64,000 bases of DNA from Lishizhenia tianjinensis (GTDB lineage: Bacteria > Bacteroidota > Bacteroidia > Flavobacteriales_D > Crocinitomicaceae): the NCBI RefSeq assembly GCF_900116425.1, contig NZ_FPAS01000001.1:186001-250000 (forward strand). Reading direction: 5' to 3'. The notes under the pieces were generated by a model. The model made no database searches. It was not told the origin of the DNA and saw nothing but the letters and a program-made list of their open reading frames with translations. Positions within the stretch are counted from its first letter, which is position 1. Each line of letters begins with the position of its first letter. The position numbers were made by a program, and so were the translations under genes. Shown here piece by piece: positions 52,656 to 61,099 of this stretch.

Positions 52656-53687
52656 ATGGAAATTAAAAATGATTTAATTCTGCGTGCAGCACGTGGAGAA
52701 GATATAGAGCGCTACCCGGTGTGGTTGATGCGTCAAGCAGGAAGAATTTTACCTGAATACAGAGAAGTAAGAGCTTCTCTTTCTGGATTTAAAGAATTGG
52801 TAGAGACACCTGAATTAGCAGCAGAGGTTACGATTCAACCTGTTGATTTATTGGGGGTAGATGCAGCCATCATTTTCTCAGATATTTTGGTGGTTCCCGA
52901 AGCGATGGGATTGGAGTATCAATTGATAGAGAAAAAAGGTCCATGGTTCGAGAATACAATCAAGTCTGAAGCAGATTTACATTGGGCACAAGCCGATATA
53001 GATGTTGAGGATAAATTGTCTTACGTATTAGAGGCCATTAAGATTACCAACAAAGAATTAGGAGGTAGAGTACCTTTAATTGGTTTTGCAGGGGCTCCTT
53101 GGACAATTTTCTGTTACATGACAGAAGGTTCAGGTTCGAAAACCTTCTCAAAAGCGAGAAAGATTTTATATACAAATCCTTCTTTGGCACATGAGTTGTT
53201 AAATAGAATCACGGATGTAACCATTAAGTATTTGAAGGCTCAAATTAAAGCTGGAGCCCACATGGTTCAAGTGTTTGATTCTTGGGCTGGAATTTTAGGA
53301 AAGGAACAATACGATGTGTTTGCACTTCCTTATATTCAGAAAATAGCCGCTGCTATCACTGAAGTTCCAGTTACCTTATTTTCTAAAGGTGCGTACAGAT
53401 CTATAGAAGATTTAGCAAACTGTTCGTGTAACACCGTTGGCTTGGACTGGAATATGGACATGGCTAGAGCGCGTCAAATTGTAGGGGAGACAAGAACCTT
53501 ACAAGGAAACTTAGACCCTTGTGCTTTGTACGATTCTCATAAAAATGTGGAGCTTGCAACGAATAATTTGTTAAATTCATTTACAAGTAAAAGGCACATT
53601 CTGAATTTAGGACATGGAGTATATCCAGATATTGATCCTGAAAAAGTAAAAACCTTTATTAATACCGTAAAAAACTATGAATTATAA
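52656..53687 (+). CDS. hemE: uroporphyrinogen decarboxylase
   Basis: Decarboxylates uroporphyrinogen III to coproporphyrinogen III in heme synthesis. The 343 aa are typical. The start is the ATG at 52656 ([17 protein letters not shown]); a TTG three codons upstream overlaps the -7 element. Signatures: [16 protein letters not shown] (21-36), the conserved [12 protein letters not shown]-like region (near 70-80), [13 protein letters not shown] (near 142-154), [10 protein letters not shown] (near 205-214) and GNLDPCALY (near 286-294). Its stop lies 10 nt before the OmpA-like gene, so the two are in one transcript. Confidence 0.97.
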   Translation: MEIKNDLILRAARGEDIERYPVWLMRQAGRILPEYREVRASLSGFKELVETPELAAEVTIQPVDLLGVDAAIIFSDILVVPEAMGLEYQLIEKKGPWFENTIKSEADLHWAQADIDVEDKLSYVLEAIKITNKELGGRVPLIGFAGAPWTIFCYMTEGSGSKTFSKARKILYTNPSLAHELLNRITDVTIKYLKAQIKAGAHMVQVFDSWAGILGKEQYDVFALPYIQKIAAAITEVPVTLFSKGAYRSIEDLANCSCNTVGLDWNMDMARARQIVGETRTLQGNLDPCALYDSHKNVELATNNLLNSFTSKRHILNLGHGVYPDIDPEKVKTFINTVKNYEL

Positions 53688-53697
53688 AACGAAAACA

Positions 53698-54876
53698 ATG
53701 AAGAAACTATTTACCGTAATTCCATTGGTAGCAATTTCTCTTTTTTCTTTTGGACAAGATGAAAATGAAAATTTGGTAGAAAACGGGAGCTTTGAATCTG
53801 TAAAAGGAAAAGTTCGTCGTTTAGGACAAATAGAAGCAGCAGAAGGATGGACAGCAGCAACAGGTGCTGGAGCTGACCTTTTTGTGGGAGATAGCAAAAT
53901 GCCGGATGTAATGACTCCGGAAAACGTAATGGGTACGGAAGAGCCTAAAGACGGAATTAATTATGCAGGTATTATTTCCTTTTCTTATGGAGATAAACAA
54001 GAAAGAAACTACATCACAACGAAATTTACAGAACCTTTGAAAAAAGGGGAGCGTTACCGTGTGGAGTTTTACTGTTCTTTATCTGACTTATCTAAATATG
54101 CAACCAATAAATTAGCAGCCCACATCTCTAAAAAGGAACCAGGTTCTGATGAAAAATTAAATTCATTGGTTTTTGAAGAGAATTTGGTTTTACACCCAAA
54201 GGAAGAAGTCTTTAACGGAATGTTTGGATGGGATAAAGTTTGTGGTGAGTACGTAGCCAAAGGTGGTGAGAAGTATTTAACTATTGGAAACTTTACAAAT
54301 ACAGCTGATGTTAAGAACGAAAGAATTAGAAAACCTCAAGATGTAAAAGGAAAGCAAATAATTGCAGCTTACTACTACATTGATGAAGTTAGTGTTCGTT
54401 TGTTAGAAGAAGATGAAGTTTGTGAGTGTAACTATGAAAAAGCTCCTAAACAAGTTTCTCAGTTAGTGTTTCAAACTGCTCCTTTGATTACCAATGAGAT
54501 GACAAGTGCTGAGAAAGTATCTGCACAGAACGTATACTATGCCTACGGTAAGTCTACAGTTACTCCAGCGGGTGTGAGTTCATTGAAAGCTGTAGTGGCG
54601 GAAATGAAAAATAATCCAAGTGCAAAATTAATCATCACGGGTCACATAGATGGAACTGAGTTGGAAGCTTCTACGGAAGAAGAAGAGATGAAAGATTTAG
54701 GAAAGAAACGTGCAGAGTTTGCGCGTACTTTACTTGTAAGTTTAGGTGTTCCAGCAAACCAAATTGAAATTGTGGATGCGAAAGCAAATACAGAATCTTC
54801 GTTAATTGAAGAGGGAGATCCTGACGATTTGAGAATGGCGAAAAATAGAAGAATTAGCTTTGAGATGGTTCAATAA
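53698..54876 (+). CDS. OmpA family outer-membrane protein
   Basis: A 392-aa exported protein. Start ATG 53698 (MKKLFTVIPLVAISLFSFGQ signal peptide, cleavage near residue 20); an ATG 7 codons earlier is not needed. The N-terminal half (about 25-245) contains a galactose-binding-like fold with ENLVENGSFESVKGK typical of carbohydrate-binding or surface modules. The C-terminal 120 residues are an OmpA/MotB peptidoglycan-binding domain: ASAQNVYYAYGKSTVTPAG-like, TGHIDGTELE (near 310-320) and KKRAEFARTLLVSLGV with AKNRRISFEM at the end. It likely links the outer membrane to the cell wall. Confidence 0.85.
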   Translation: MKKLFTVIPLVAISLFSFGQDENENLVENGSFESVKGKVRRLGQIEAAEGWTAATGAGADLFVGDSKMPDVMTPENVMGTEEPKDGINYAGIISFSYGDKQERNYITTKFTEPLKKGERYRVEFYCSLSDLSKYATNKLAAHISKKEPGSDEKLNSLVFEENLVLHPKEEVFNGMFGWDKVCGEYVAKGGEKYLTIGNFTNTADVKNERIRKPQDVKGKQIIAAYYYIDEVSVRLLEEDEVCECNYEKAPKQVSQLVFQTAPLITNEMTSAEKVSAQNVYYAYGKSTVTPAGVSSLKAVVAEMKNNPSAKLIITGHIDGTELEASTEEEEMKDLGKKRAEFARTLLVSLGVPANQIEIVDAKANTESSLIEEGDPDDLRMAKNRRISFEMVQ

Positions 54877-54897
54877 GAACATCGAAGTATAAAATTA

Positions 54898-54930
54898 AAA
54901 AGTCCCGGTTGTTTGCCGGGACTTTTTTTA
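54898..54930 (+). terminator. intrinsic terminator of the hemE/OmpA transcript
   Basis: AGTCCCGG (54901-54908) / CCGGGACT (54916-54923), then T-run. Confidence 0.85.
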
Positions 54931-54950
54931 TTTAAGTCAAATTATTCTCT

Positions 54951-55169
54951 TAAAAAACCCATGCAGGGCATTTTCTGAAAACTTCAGAATGTCATGGATA
55001 GAAACGCAGGTGTAAATCTAAAATCTTCTTGGGTTAGCCCTTTTCAGGGAGAAGCTCGATATCATTGCACCGATTGATCTCTAAATATTGTAATGTTAAG
55101 TTTCAAAAACAACTGCATGGGTCGACCTTGCGGTCTAATCTTTCTGTGCCTTCTATAAGGATGAAGATC
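54951..55169 (-). ncRNA. candidate structured non-coding RNA, family not identified
   Basis: A gap of about 270 nt with no supported ORF, read on the minus strand. Its elements, in transcript order, are a TAACTTTG -7 element (55182-55175), a CCTT-ATAG-AAGG hairpin, a GACC-GCAA-GGTC hairpin with GNRA tetraloop (55135-55124), ACCCATGCAG (55122-55113), a CCCT-GAAA-AGGG hairpin with GNRA loop (55049-55038), and TTCTGAA-GTT-TTCAGAA (54989-54973). Last comes CTGCATGGGT (54966-54957), which is exactly complementary to ACCCATGCAG and runs into six U. The two 10-nt segments, about 145 nt apart, would close a long stem just before the terminator. It is independent of the upstream gene, which ends at 55208. 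I see none of the hallmarks of tmRNA, RNase P or SRP RNA. A 6S-like RNA cannot be excluded. Confidence 0.5.
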
Positions 55170-55174
55170 TAGTA

Positions 55175-55182
55175 CAAAGTTA
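55175..55182 (-). promoter_or_regulatory. -7 element (TAACTTTG) of the candidate ncRNA
   Basis: A perfect TAnnTTTG on the minus strand, 26 nt after the stop of the 55208 gene. No TTG is seen at 17-23 nt upstream. Confidence 0.5.
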
Positions 55183-55207
55183 AGGAAATCTTTTTGATAT
55201 ATTAAGC

Positions 55208-56443
55208 TTATTGCAAGGGTTCTATTGTCACTACAGCACCATTACTCGGTTCCCAAAGTTGAATTCCTTGAGGTAATACAAACCTATTTTCAGGATCAAC
55301 TTCTTCAACTTCCTGAGCATTAGAATAAAGAATGGTGCGTACTTCTATTTTGTTGGGATATACAAAAATGTACTTAAAACTGTCATTCATATCGGCATTT
55401 CTTGTCCATGACTTTTGATCGTCGGCAGCACGCGGAGGTGCTCCCCAACATCCCTCTCCAACATAAACAATTCCCAAACTATCATCACGTACAAATCCTT
55501 CCTCACAATTTTCACCTTCCTCACATTTCAAAATAGGCCAAGTAGATTTACAAGTATGAGAATCACATTCAATGGCTAAACGTACATTTTTGTATGCTTC
55601 AAAAACAGGCACAAAGTGTTTGTACTGTGTTTGCATTTCTTTTTTATGTTTTACATGTGGACGCATGGGGCGGTGATACATAGGTACAGACCACGTAAAG
55701 TCTTTATGTTTTTCTAAGTTGTTTCTAAGAAACCAAGTTTGTGCTCCTCCTTTCCAGATTTCACTATTCAATACTACTAGATTAAGTAAGCCCCCACCAA
55801 ATTGTGTAGAATAATAAACTCGCTTTGAAGGAACGTTAAAAATATTGACCATCACTTTATTGGTGCGTTCATGGTTTCCTCGAGAAGGAACGATAGGGGT
55901 TATTCTGCCATCTTGCCCAACAGTTAAACTCCAGTCATCAAACCATTGTATCCATTCGTTTGGAGTGTCAATTGCCGTGTAATCTCCATCAAAAAGTACA
56001 GCATGAGGTTTTAATTTAGCTACCAATAGGTTGGCTTGTCTTCTAACCGCTGATCTGGTTCTTGAATCTCCACCTGCTACAAAGGCGAGGGGTGTATTGG
56101 GTGTGTTGGGTACTGTATGAAAATAAAAAGATTTAGAGAAACCATTTTTGTCTTTCACACAGAAATAATATCGCGTATCCGCTTTTAAATTTTCAAGTTC
56201 AACAAAGTGATTGTTCATTCCTTTGTCTTTGCGCTGAATAAACTTATCTATACAATTATTGAGATGTGTTGTATCTAAAGGCAGGGTATCTATGTAAAGA
56301 TACTCGGCTTCCACATTGAGTTGGTCCCAACCAATGGTTGCTGTAGTTGATGCATCACCATAGAACATAACACGTACAAACCTTATTTCTGCAAAAAGAT
56401 TAAAGCTGATTAAGGCACAACAAAGTATAAGTATATTTTTCAT
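55208..56443 (-). CDS. exported metallophosphoesterase (purple acid phosphatase-like)
   Basis: A 411-aa exported phosphatase-like protein. Signal peptide (1-18, ending FNLFAE); a fibronectin-like domain (about 20-105); and a calcineurin-like domain with AFVAGGDSRTR (near residues 120-130), FDGDYTAIDTPNEW (near 152-165), PSRGNHERTN (near 187-196) and HRPMRPH (near 261-267). The last metal-binding His pair of the form GHxH is not obvious; ECDSHTC (near 294-300) may take that place. It has no T9SS tail, unlike the 33797 enzyme. Phosphatase activity is inferred from the family. Confidence 0.78.
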   Translation of the reverse strand: MKNILILCCALISFNLFAEIRFVRVMFYGDASTTATIGWDQLNVEAEYLYIDTLPLDTTHLNNCIDKFIQRKDKGMNNHFVELENLKADTRYYFCVKDKNGFSKSFYFHTVPNTPNTPLAFVAGGDSRTRSAVRRQANLLVAKLKPHAVLFDGDYTAIDTPNEWIQWFDDWSLTVGQDGRITPIVPSRGNHERTNKVMVNIFNVPSKRVYYSTQFGGGLLNLVVLNSEIWKGGAQTWFLRNNLEKHKDFTWSVPMYHRPMRPHVKHKKEMQTQYKHFVPVFEAYKNVRLAIECDSHTCKSTWPILKCEEGENCEEGFVRDDSLGIVYVGEGCWGAPPRAADDQKSWTRNADMNDSFKYIFVYPNKIEVRTILYSNAQEVEEVDPENRFVLPQGIQLWEPSNGAVVTIEPLQ

Positions 56444-56486
56444 GAGCTAAATTTAAAAAGAGTTGTGGAAAGATGATTTTAAGACA

Positions 56487-56520
56487 CAAAAAAAGTCGAT
56501 GCTTAAACACCGACTTTAAA
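56487..56520 (-). terminator. intrinsic terminator of the cyclophilin gene
   Basis: AAAGTCG (56492-56498) / CGACTTT (56511-56517), with the A-run to its left giving a T-run on the minus strand. Confidence 0.75.
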
Positions 56521-56538
56521 TATTCATGTATTTCGAGA

Positions 56539-56970
56539 CTAGTCTTCGATAACGATAGATTCGATAGCATCACCTTCTCTAATGTCATCAATAACATCTA
56601 ATCCTTCTACAACTTTTCCGAAACATGTGTGGTTTCTATCTAAGTGAGAAGTGTTTTCTCTTGAATGACAAACAAAGAATTGAGATCCACCTGTATTTCT
56701 TCCAGCGTGTGCCATAGATAATACACCTCTGTCGTGGTGTTGGTTGTCACCATCTAATTCACAATCAATTGTGTAACCAGGTCCACCAACTCCAGTTCCT
56801 TTAGGACATCCTCCTTGAATTACGAAGTTAGGAATAACTCTGTGCCATGTTAATCCGTCGTAAAATCCTTCTTTTGCTAGTTTAACGAAATTTGCAACTG
56901 TATTTGGAGCATCTTTTTCGTAAAACTCCACGTGCATTTCACCTTTGTTTGTTTTTATTGTAGCTTTCAT
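56539..56970 (-). CDS. peptidyl-prolyl cis-trans isomerase, cyclophilin type
   Basis: A 143-aa PPIase. I chose the ATG at 56970 ([20 protein letters not shown]), as an earlier in-frame ATG only adds 13 unlikely residues over the promoter. Cyclophilin motifs: [21 protein letters not shown] (near residues 25-45), [18 protein letters not shown] (near 47-64), and [16 protein letters not shown] (near 81-96). No signal peptide, so cytosolic, like PpiB. The family Trp of cyclosporin binding is not apparent near the C-terminus. Confidence 0.93.
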   Translation of the reverse strand: MKATIKTNKGEMHVEFYEKDAPNTVANFVKLAKEGFYDGLTWHRVIPNFVIQGGCPKGTGVGGPGYTIDCELDGDNQHHDRGVLSMAHAGRNTGGSQFFVCHSRENTSHLDRNHTCFGKVVEGLDVIDDIREGDAIESIVIED

Positions 56971-56976
56971 ATTCTT

Positions 56977-57009
56977 CAAATTTAGCTGCAAATTTAAAGG
57001 AAATTTCAA
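56977..57009 (-). promoter_or_regulatory. promoter of the cyclophilin gene
   Basis: On the minus strand, TTG (57009-57007), a 22-nt spacer and TAAATTTG (56984-56977), 6 nt before the ATG. A second TAAATTTG lies 12 nt further upstream (56996-56989), which would give a leader of 10-15 nt. Confidence 0.5.
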
Positions 57010-57202
57010 AGAAGTGCTTGACTTTGTTGAAAAGGTAGAGAAAAGTGTAATCTAGAGGGGAATTCTAGAATTAATTAAAGTGCTTTTACTATCTTTCATT
57101 GCGTTGATTGTTTCTTTTTACTGCCGTTGAGTAGTGAACGAAATAAGCGGGACATTTCCATGTATTTCATGGGAACTAAAAATTACAATTCAGAAATACG
57201 GA

Positions 57203-57210
57203 TATTTTTG
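57203..57210 (+). promoter_or_regulatory. -7 element (TATTTTTG) of bshC
   Basis: Perfect TAnnTTTG ending 4 nt before the bshC ATG at 57215, pointing to a leaderless mRNA. No TTG is seen at the usual distance. Confidence 0.45.
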
Positions 57211-57214
57211 CGAC

Positions 57215-58807
57215 ATGGAAAAACATACCATAGACAGACAAGAAACGAGCTTTTTTAGCGATATAGCAAATACACTTGTTTACAAGCAAGACGAACTTAA
57301 GGAATTCATCCATCAACCTTTTGACATTAAGGCATTTGCTCAGCAAATCAAAGATAAAGATGCAAATTATAACCACAGTTATAGGAAGGTATTGCGCGAC
57401 AGTTTAATTAAGCAGTATGCCAATGTGAATACACCGGATGCAGTAGTACAGAATACACTTTTGTTAGAAAAGAAGGATACTTTTACTGTAACCACGGGAC
57501 ATCAGCTTAATTTGTATACGGGACCACTCTACTTTATTTATAAAATAGTACATGTCATTCAGTTGGCGAAAACTCTAAAAAAAGAATATCCGAGTTACAA
57601 TTTTGTTCCTGTGTATTGGATGGCTTCTGAGGATCACGATTTTGCAGAAATAAATCATTTGAATTTATTCAACCAGAAAAGAACTTGGGAGAGTGAACAA
57701 ACAGGAGCTGTGGGTAAGTTTAATTTACAAGGGTTTGAAGCTTTAAAACATGAGGTAAAATCTCTCTTTGAAAATCAGCCTGAAATAGCTCATTTAGTAG
57801 AAGAGAGTTATGCAGAAGAAGATAACTTAGCTCAAGCAACACTCAAGTTGGTGAATCAACTTTTTGGTGAGGAAGGTTTGGTGATTATTGATGCCGATGC
57901 TCCAGAGTTAAAAGCATTGTACAGACCTGTTTTGTTTAAGGAAATTGGTGAACAGTTTTCTGAAAAAGAGGTTCAAAAAAGTACAGATAAATTGATAGAG
58001 AAGGGCTTCCACGGTCAGGTGCATCCAAGAGAAATCAATTTGTTTTTCATGGAGAATGGAAAACGTGAGCGTATTATCAAGACAGAGGAAGGAAATTTTA
58101 CAGCCGGCGATGATGTGTCTTTTTCAGCAATAGAAATGTTAGAGCTTATAGATGGAAAGCCCGAATTGATTAGTCCAAATGTTGTGTTAAGACCTGTATA
58201 TCAAGAATGGATACTTCCAAATCTTGTTTACGTTGGAGGTGGTGGTGAAATGGCCTATTGGTTACAATTAAAAGGTGTGTTTGACGCTTTGGATTTACAA
58301 TATCCTCTGATTCAAGTTAGGAATAGTGTGCAAATTGTAGACGGGGTGAGTCAGAAAAAAATGGCCAAACTTGGCTATGAGTTTGCTGATTTTCTTAATT
58401 CTACCGATGCCTTAAAGAAGGATTTTGTATTGAATAATTCTGATGAAGAAATCAATTTTGAGGACTTAAATAAGGCTTTTGATGTCTTAGAAAAGACCGT
58501 TGAGCGAGATGTTTTAAGTGTGGATAAGGCTTTGGAAAATTACGGCAAGGGAGAATTGACTAAAATGCGTAAACAAATAGAGAATATGCAAAGCAAGTTG
58601 ATTCGTCATCAAAAGAAAAAATATGATGATACTTTAAAGAACATAGACAGCGTGCACGATAGATTGTTTCCTGGTGGTGGATTACAGGAAAGAAAAGAAA
58701 ACGTTTTGGCCTATTTCTCTAAATACGGCATAGATAACTTTTTAAATTTATTGAAAGAGCACATGGATCCTTTGGAAAACGACCTTATTATTCTTTCAGA
58801 AAACTAA
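57215..58807 (+). CDS. bshC: bacillithiol biosynthesis cysteine-adding enzyme
   Basis: Final enzyme of bacillithiol synthesis: joins cysteine to GlcN-malate. The 530 aa (from ATG 57215, MEKHTIDRQETSFFSDIANT) match BshC length. Visible signatures: VTTGHQLNLYTGPLYFIYKI (near residues 93-112), FVPVYWMASEDHDFAEINHL (near 130-149), NVVLRPVYQEWILPNLVYVGGGGEMAYWLQLKGVF (near 325-360) and a C-terminal coiled coil (about 440-500). An upstream in-frame ATG (57134) adds 27 residues overlapping the -7 element. bshA and bshB are not in the window. Confidence 0.94.
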   Translation: MEKHTIDRQETSFFSDIANTLVYKQDELKEFIHQPFDIKAFAQQIKDKDANYNHSYRKVLRDSLIKQYANVNTPDAVVQNTLLLEKKDTFTVTTGHQLNLYTGPLYFIYKIVHVIQLAKTLKKEYPSYNFVPVYWMASEDHDFAEINHLNLFNQKRTWESEQTGAVGKFNLQGFEALKHEVKSLFENQPEIAHLVEESYAEEDNLAQATLKLVNQLFGEEGLVIIDADAPELKALYRPVLFKEIGEQFSEKEVQKSTDKLIEKGFHGQVHPREINLFFMENGKRERIIKTEEGNFTAGDDVSFSAIEMLELIDGKPELISPNVVLRPVYQEWILPNLVYVGGGGEMAYWLQLKGVFDALDLQYPLIQVRNSVQIVDGVSQKKMAKLGYEFADFLNSTDALKKDFVLNNSDEEINFEDLNKAFDVLEKTVERDVLSVDKALENYGKGELTKMRKQIENMQSKLIRHQKKKYDDTLKNIDSVHDRLFPGGGLQERKENVLAYFSKYGIDNFLNLLKEHMDPLENDLIILSEN

Positions 58808-60987
58808 GGATTATACACCTTTTGGGTGCTGTAGTCTTCGTATAAAATGATTTGCCAGCCTTTGGTTGAAGCATTAATAGATTGCCCGAGCAAGTTTGTT
58901 CGGGCAATTATTTTTTTATCATTTTGTTCAAAGGCAATACTTTCACCGCCTAATAATTCAATTTTACCTTGATCATTTGTCGCCAGTAATCTATAATTAT
59001 TGGCGCTAAGCGGTAATTCATCCACGTATGTGTAATAGGGATAGTTATCATTTACCTTGAAGTTTTTAATTTCTCTCCACACATCATCTATGTATTTTTC
59101 TAAATGATAAAGTTTGAAATGAGATTGATCTGCAAAAGAAAAATCGATTTGAATATTTTCATTTTGCTTGTGCAATTGAAAATCAAGTAAATGTATAGGT
59201 AAAATACCAGGAGTTAAATAACAACCAAAGTTTTGATACTGCGATGGGAAGCCACCCGGGGCTTGGTAAGAAGTGAAATCTCCATCCAAACCACTGTTTA
59301 GTGTTCTGTCATAAGCAATTTCATTGGTGTACACATGCGCAAAGGTGTCAGTAAAACTAGCCTTCATATAACGAATACCGGTAGTAGTTAAATTGGAAAA
59401 TAGACCGTTGTCTAGCCAGTTTGTCGGTTCAGCGTAAAGTACGTAAATAGGACCATGTCCACAGAGGTTGTACCAGTAAACAGAATTAATATCTACGTCA
59501 TTTCTACATATCATAAAGCGAGAATTGCTCGGGATAATCTGTTGATAGGCATCAATGAAAAGGTTTGGACAACCCGCTGCACTGTTCAATAATAATGTGT
59601 TGACTGGTTCATGCGTAAAACTGTCAATTTTTAAATGGGAGGACGAAAAGGGAAGATTGGCAGCATAATAGAATTTGAAATCTGCAGAAGTATTTATGGT
59701 GTAGCTTCCTGTATAACCAAAAATAAGTTCTCCGCTTCCCTCATTCATCCCTGAGCTACACGCGTTGATTAGTATTACCGTTAAGTAGGGTGATATGCAG
59801 TTCTGAGGGTTGTTAATATTTAAAGTTGTGGAGGTAGTTGTTAGGTAAGGGTAACTGCTTTTGATACTTAATTGGTAGGTGTTACTGGTAACTAAGGCGT
59901 GAGGTGTAGATAGATAAAGCTGGGTGTCCAGCGTATTTGTTGCTAAGGTAGTAAGAAGGCTGCTAAAGTTATTTTGGGTACTATCGTATAAGATGATCTC
60001 AAAGTAATTAGTGCTATCAAAATTTCCAATACTGTTTAGACTTATAAGTATTGAATCGCCTTGGTTACAGCTTGAGTTTAAATTAGTCGTTGAGAGTAAG
60101 TTTAGAGATATTTGATAATTGGTTGAGCAATGTGCGGAACTGTCTAGGCTAAATTCTGTAAAGCAATGTGTGTTGGCACTATCTCTAATTTCGAAGTGAT
60201 TGATATTAAATGTTGAGCCTGAAATACTGCTTAGGGATTGAGGGAGCTGGAAGTCTAAGTTCTGTTGAAGTAAAGAGTCGTTTTGGTAAATATTAAATGT
60301 AGTGGTGTTTTGTCCTTCACAAAGTAGGGTAAAATCAAAATAATCATCTAAAGCATTGGAGTTACTTCCGTGATTGTTACAGGTTAAGGCGCTCAAAGTT
60401 GGTGCATGGATAAAGCAGGAGTCTTTATGTATGCCAGTTAAACACAGGTTGTCTAGTCCTAAGTAATCGTTATCCCCGTTTTGTTTAAAAGAAATGGAGA
60501 TTGAAAAGGAGGATACGGAATCGGGAATATGAATGGATTCTGTTAACCATCCATTGGAGGAAATGTTGTTACTTCCATTGATTAAAATAACCTCTGTTTG
60601 TGGTATTAGGTTATAAGTGATTTGATATTTCATTTCATCTCCATTATCGAGTTCGAAATAGAAATAGTCGAAACTAAAGAAGCTGAAATTATGGTTACTT
60701 AGGTCGAAGGTATCCGTTTGTATAGTTTCGAAAAGACTTCCACCGCAATTTCCATTGAGATCTCTAACTCCCCAAAAGTAGCTAGATGAAGGAGGTATCG
60801 TTCCATTCAGGTTGCTTATGGTATCCCATAAATCAGGTAGGTTAGAGCAGGGGGGAGTTGAATAAATTAAGTTTTGATAGGACGTTGTTTCATATCCTTC
60901 AAAGAATAGGGTGTCTTGTGCTTGAATGCTGAGGCAAAGAGGGACTACAGAAATGAGTCCGACAGCCTTTTTTAGAAAGGTAGTCAT
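58804..60987 (-). CDS. secreted protein, likely T9SS cargo, unknown function
   Basis: A 727-aa protein with signal peptide (1-23, ending SIQAQ) and beta-rich extracellular-type sequence. The C-terminus (NLLGQSINASTKGWQIILYE then DYSTQKVYNP) resembles the T9SS tail, with the NxLGQ turn and terminal strand pattern, though the family's NPxxG element is not obvious upstream. A cluster of Cys pairs (CSNLPDLWDT; CLTGIHKDSCF; CNNHGSNSN) suggests disulfides. It contains an Asn-Gly-rich central part and an EP-type segment ACSSGMNEGSGELIFGY (near 410-426) like lamin-tail-domain surface proteins. Its stop overlaps the bshC stop by 4 nt. Confidence 0.68.
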   Translation of the reverse strand: MTTFLKKAVGLISVVPLCLSIQAQDTLFFEGYETTSYQNLIYSTPPCSNLPDLWDTISNLNGTIPPSSSYFWGVRDLNGNCGGSLFETIQTDTFDLSNHNFSFFSFDYFYFELDNGDEMKYQITYNLIPQTEVILINGSNNISSNGWLTESIHIPDSVSSFSISISFKQNGDNDYLGLDNLCLTGIHKDSCFIHAPTLSALTCNNHGSNSNALDDYFDFTLLCEGQNTTTFNIYQNDSLLQQNLDFQLPQSLSSISGSTFNINHFEIRDSANTHCFTEFSLDSSAHCSTNYQISLNLLSTTNLNSSCNQGDSILISLNSIGNFDSTNYFEIILYDSTQNNFSSLLTTLATNTLDTQLYLSTPHALVTSNTYQLSIKSSYPYLTTTSTTLNINNPQNCISPYLTVILINACSSGMNEGSGELIFGYTGSYTINTSADFKFYYAANLPFSSSHLKIDSFTHEPVNTLLLNSAAGCPNLFIDAYQQIIPSNSRFMICRNDVDINSVYWYNLCGHGPIYVLYAEPTNWLDNGLFSNLTTTGIRYMKASFTDTFAHVYTNEIAYDRTLNSGLDGDFTSYQAPGGFPSQYQNFGCYLTPGILPIHLLDFQLHKQNENIQIDFSFADQSHFKLYHLEKYIDDVWREIKNFKVNDNYPYYTYVDELPLSANNYRLLATNDQGKIELLGGESIAFEQNDKKIIARTNLLGQSINASTKGWQIILYEDYSTQKVYNP

Positions 60988-61044
60988 ATTAGGTAGGTTT
61001 GATTAGTTTAATGACTTCGTTAACTAAGTCGAAAGAAAAGTTAC

Positions 61045-61081
61045 AAAAAAAAAGCCTTGCTACAAAATGTAACAAGGCTTC
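61045..61081 (-). terminator. intrinsic terminator of gltA
   Basis: AAGCCTTG-TACA...TGTA-CAAGGCTT hairpin (61052-61080) with an A-run to its left that reads as a T-run on the minus strand. Confidence 0.85.
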
Positions 61082-61099
61082 TTGAATATTGAAAAATTC

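Noticed and set aside
54951-55169. tmRNA, RNase P RNA or SRP RNA
   Set aside because: No tRNA-like ends or tag frame, no GAGGAAAGTCC-type RNase P core, and no GGAA-type SRP tetraloop motif.
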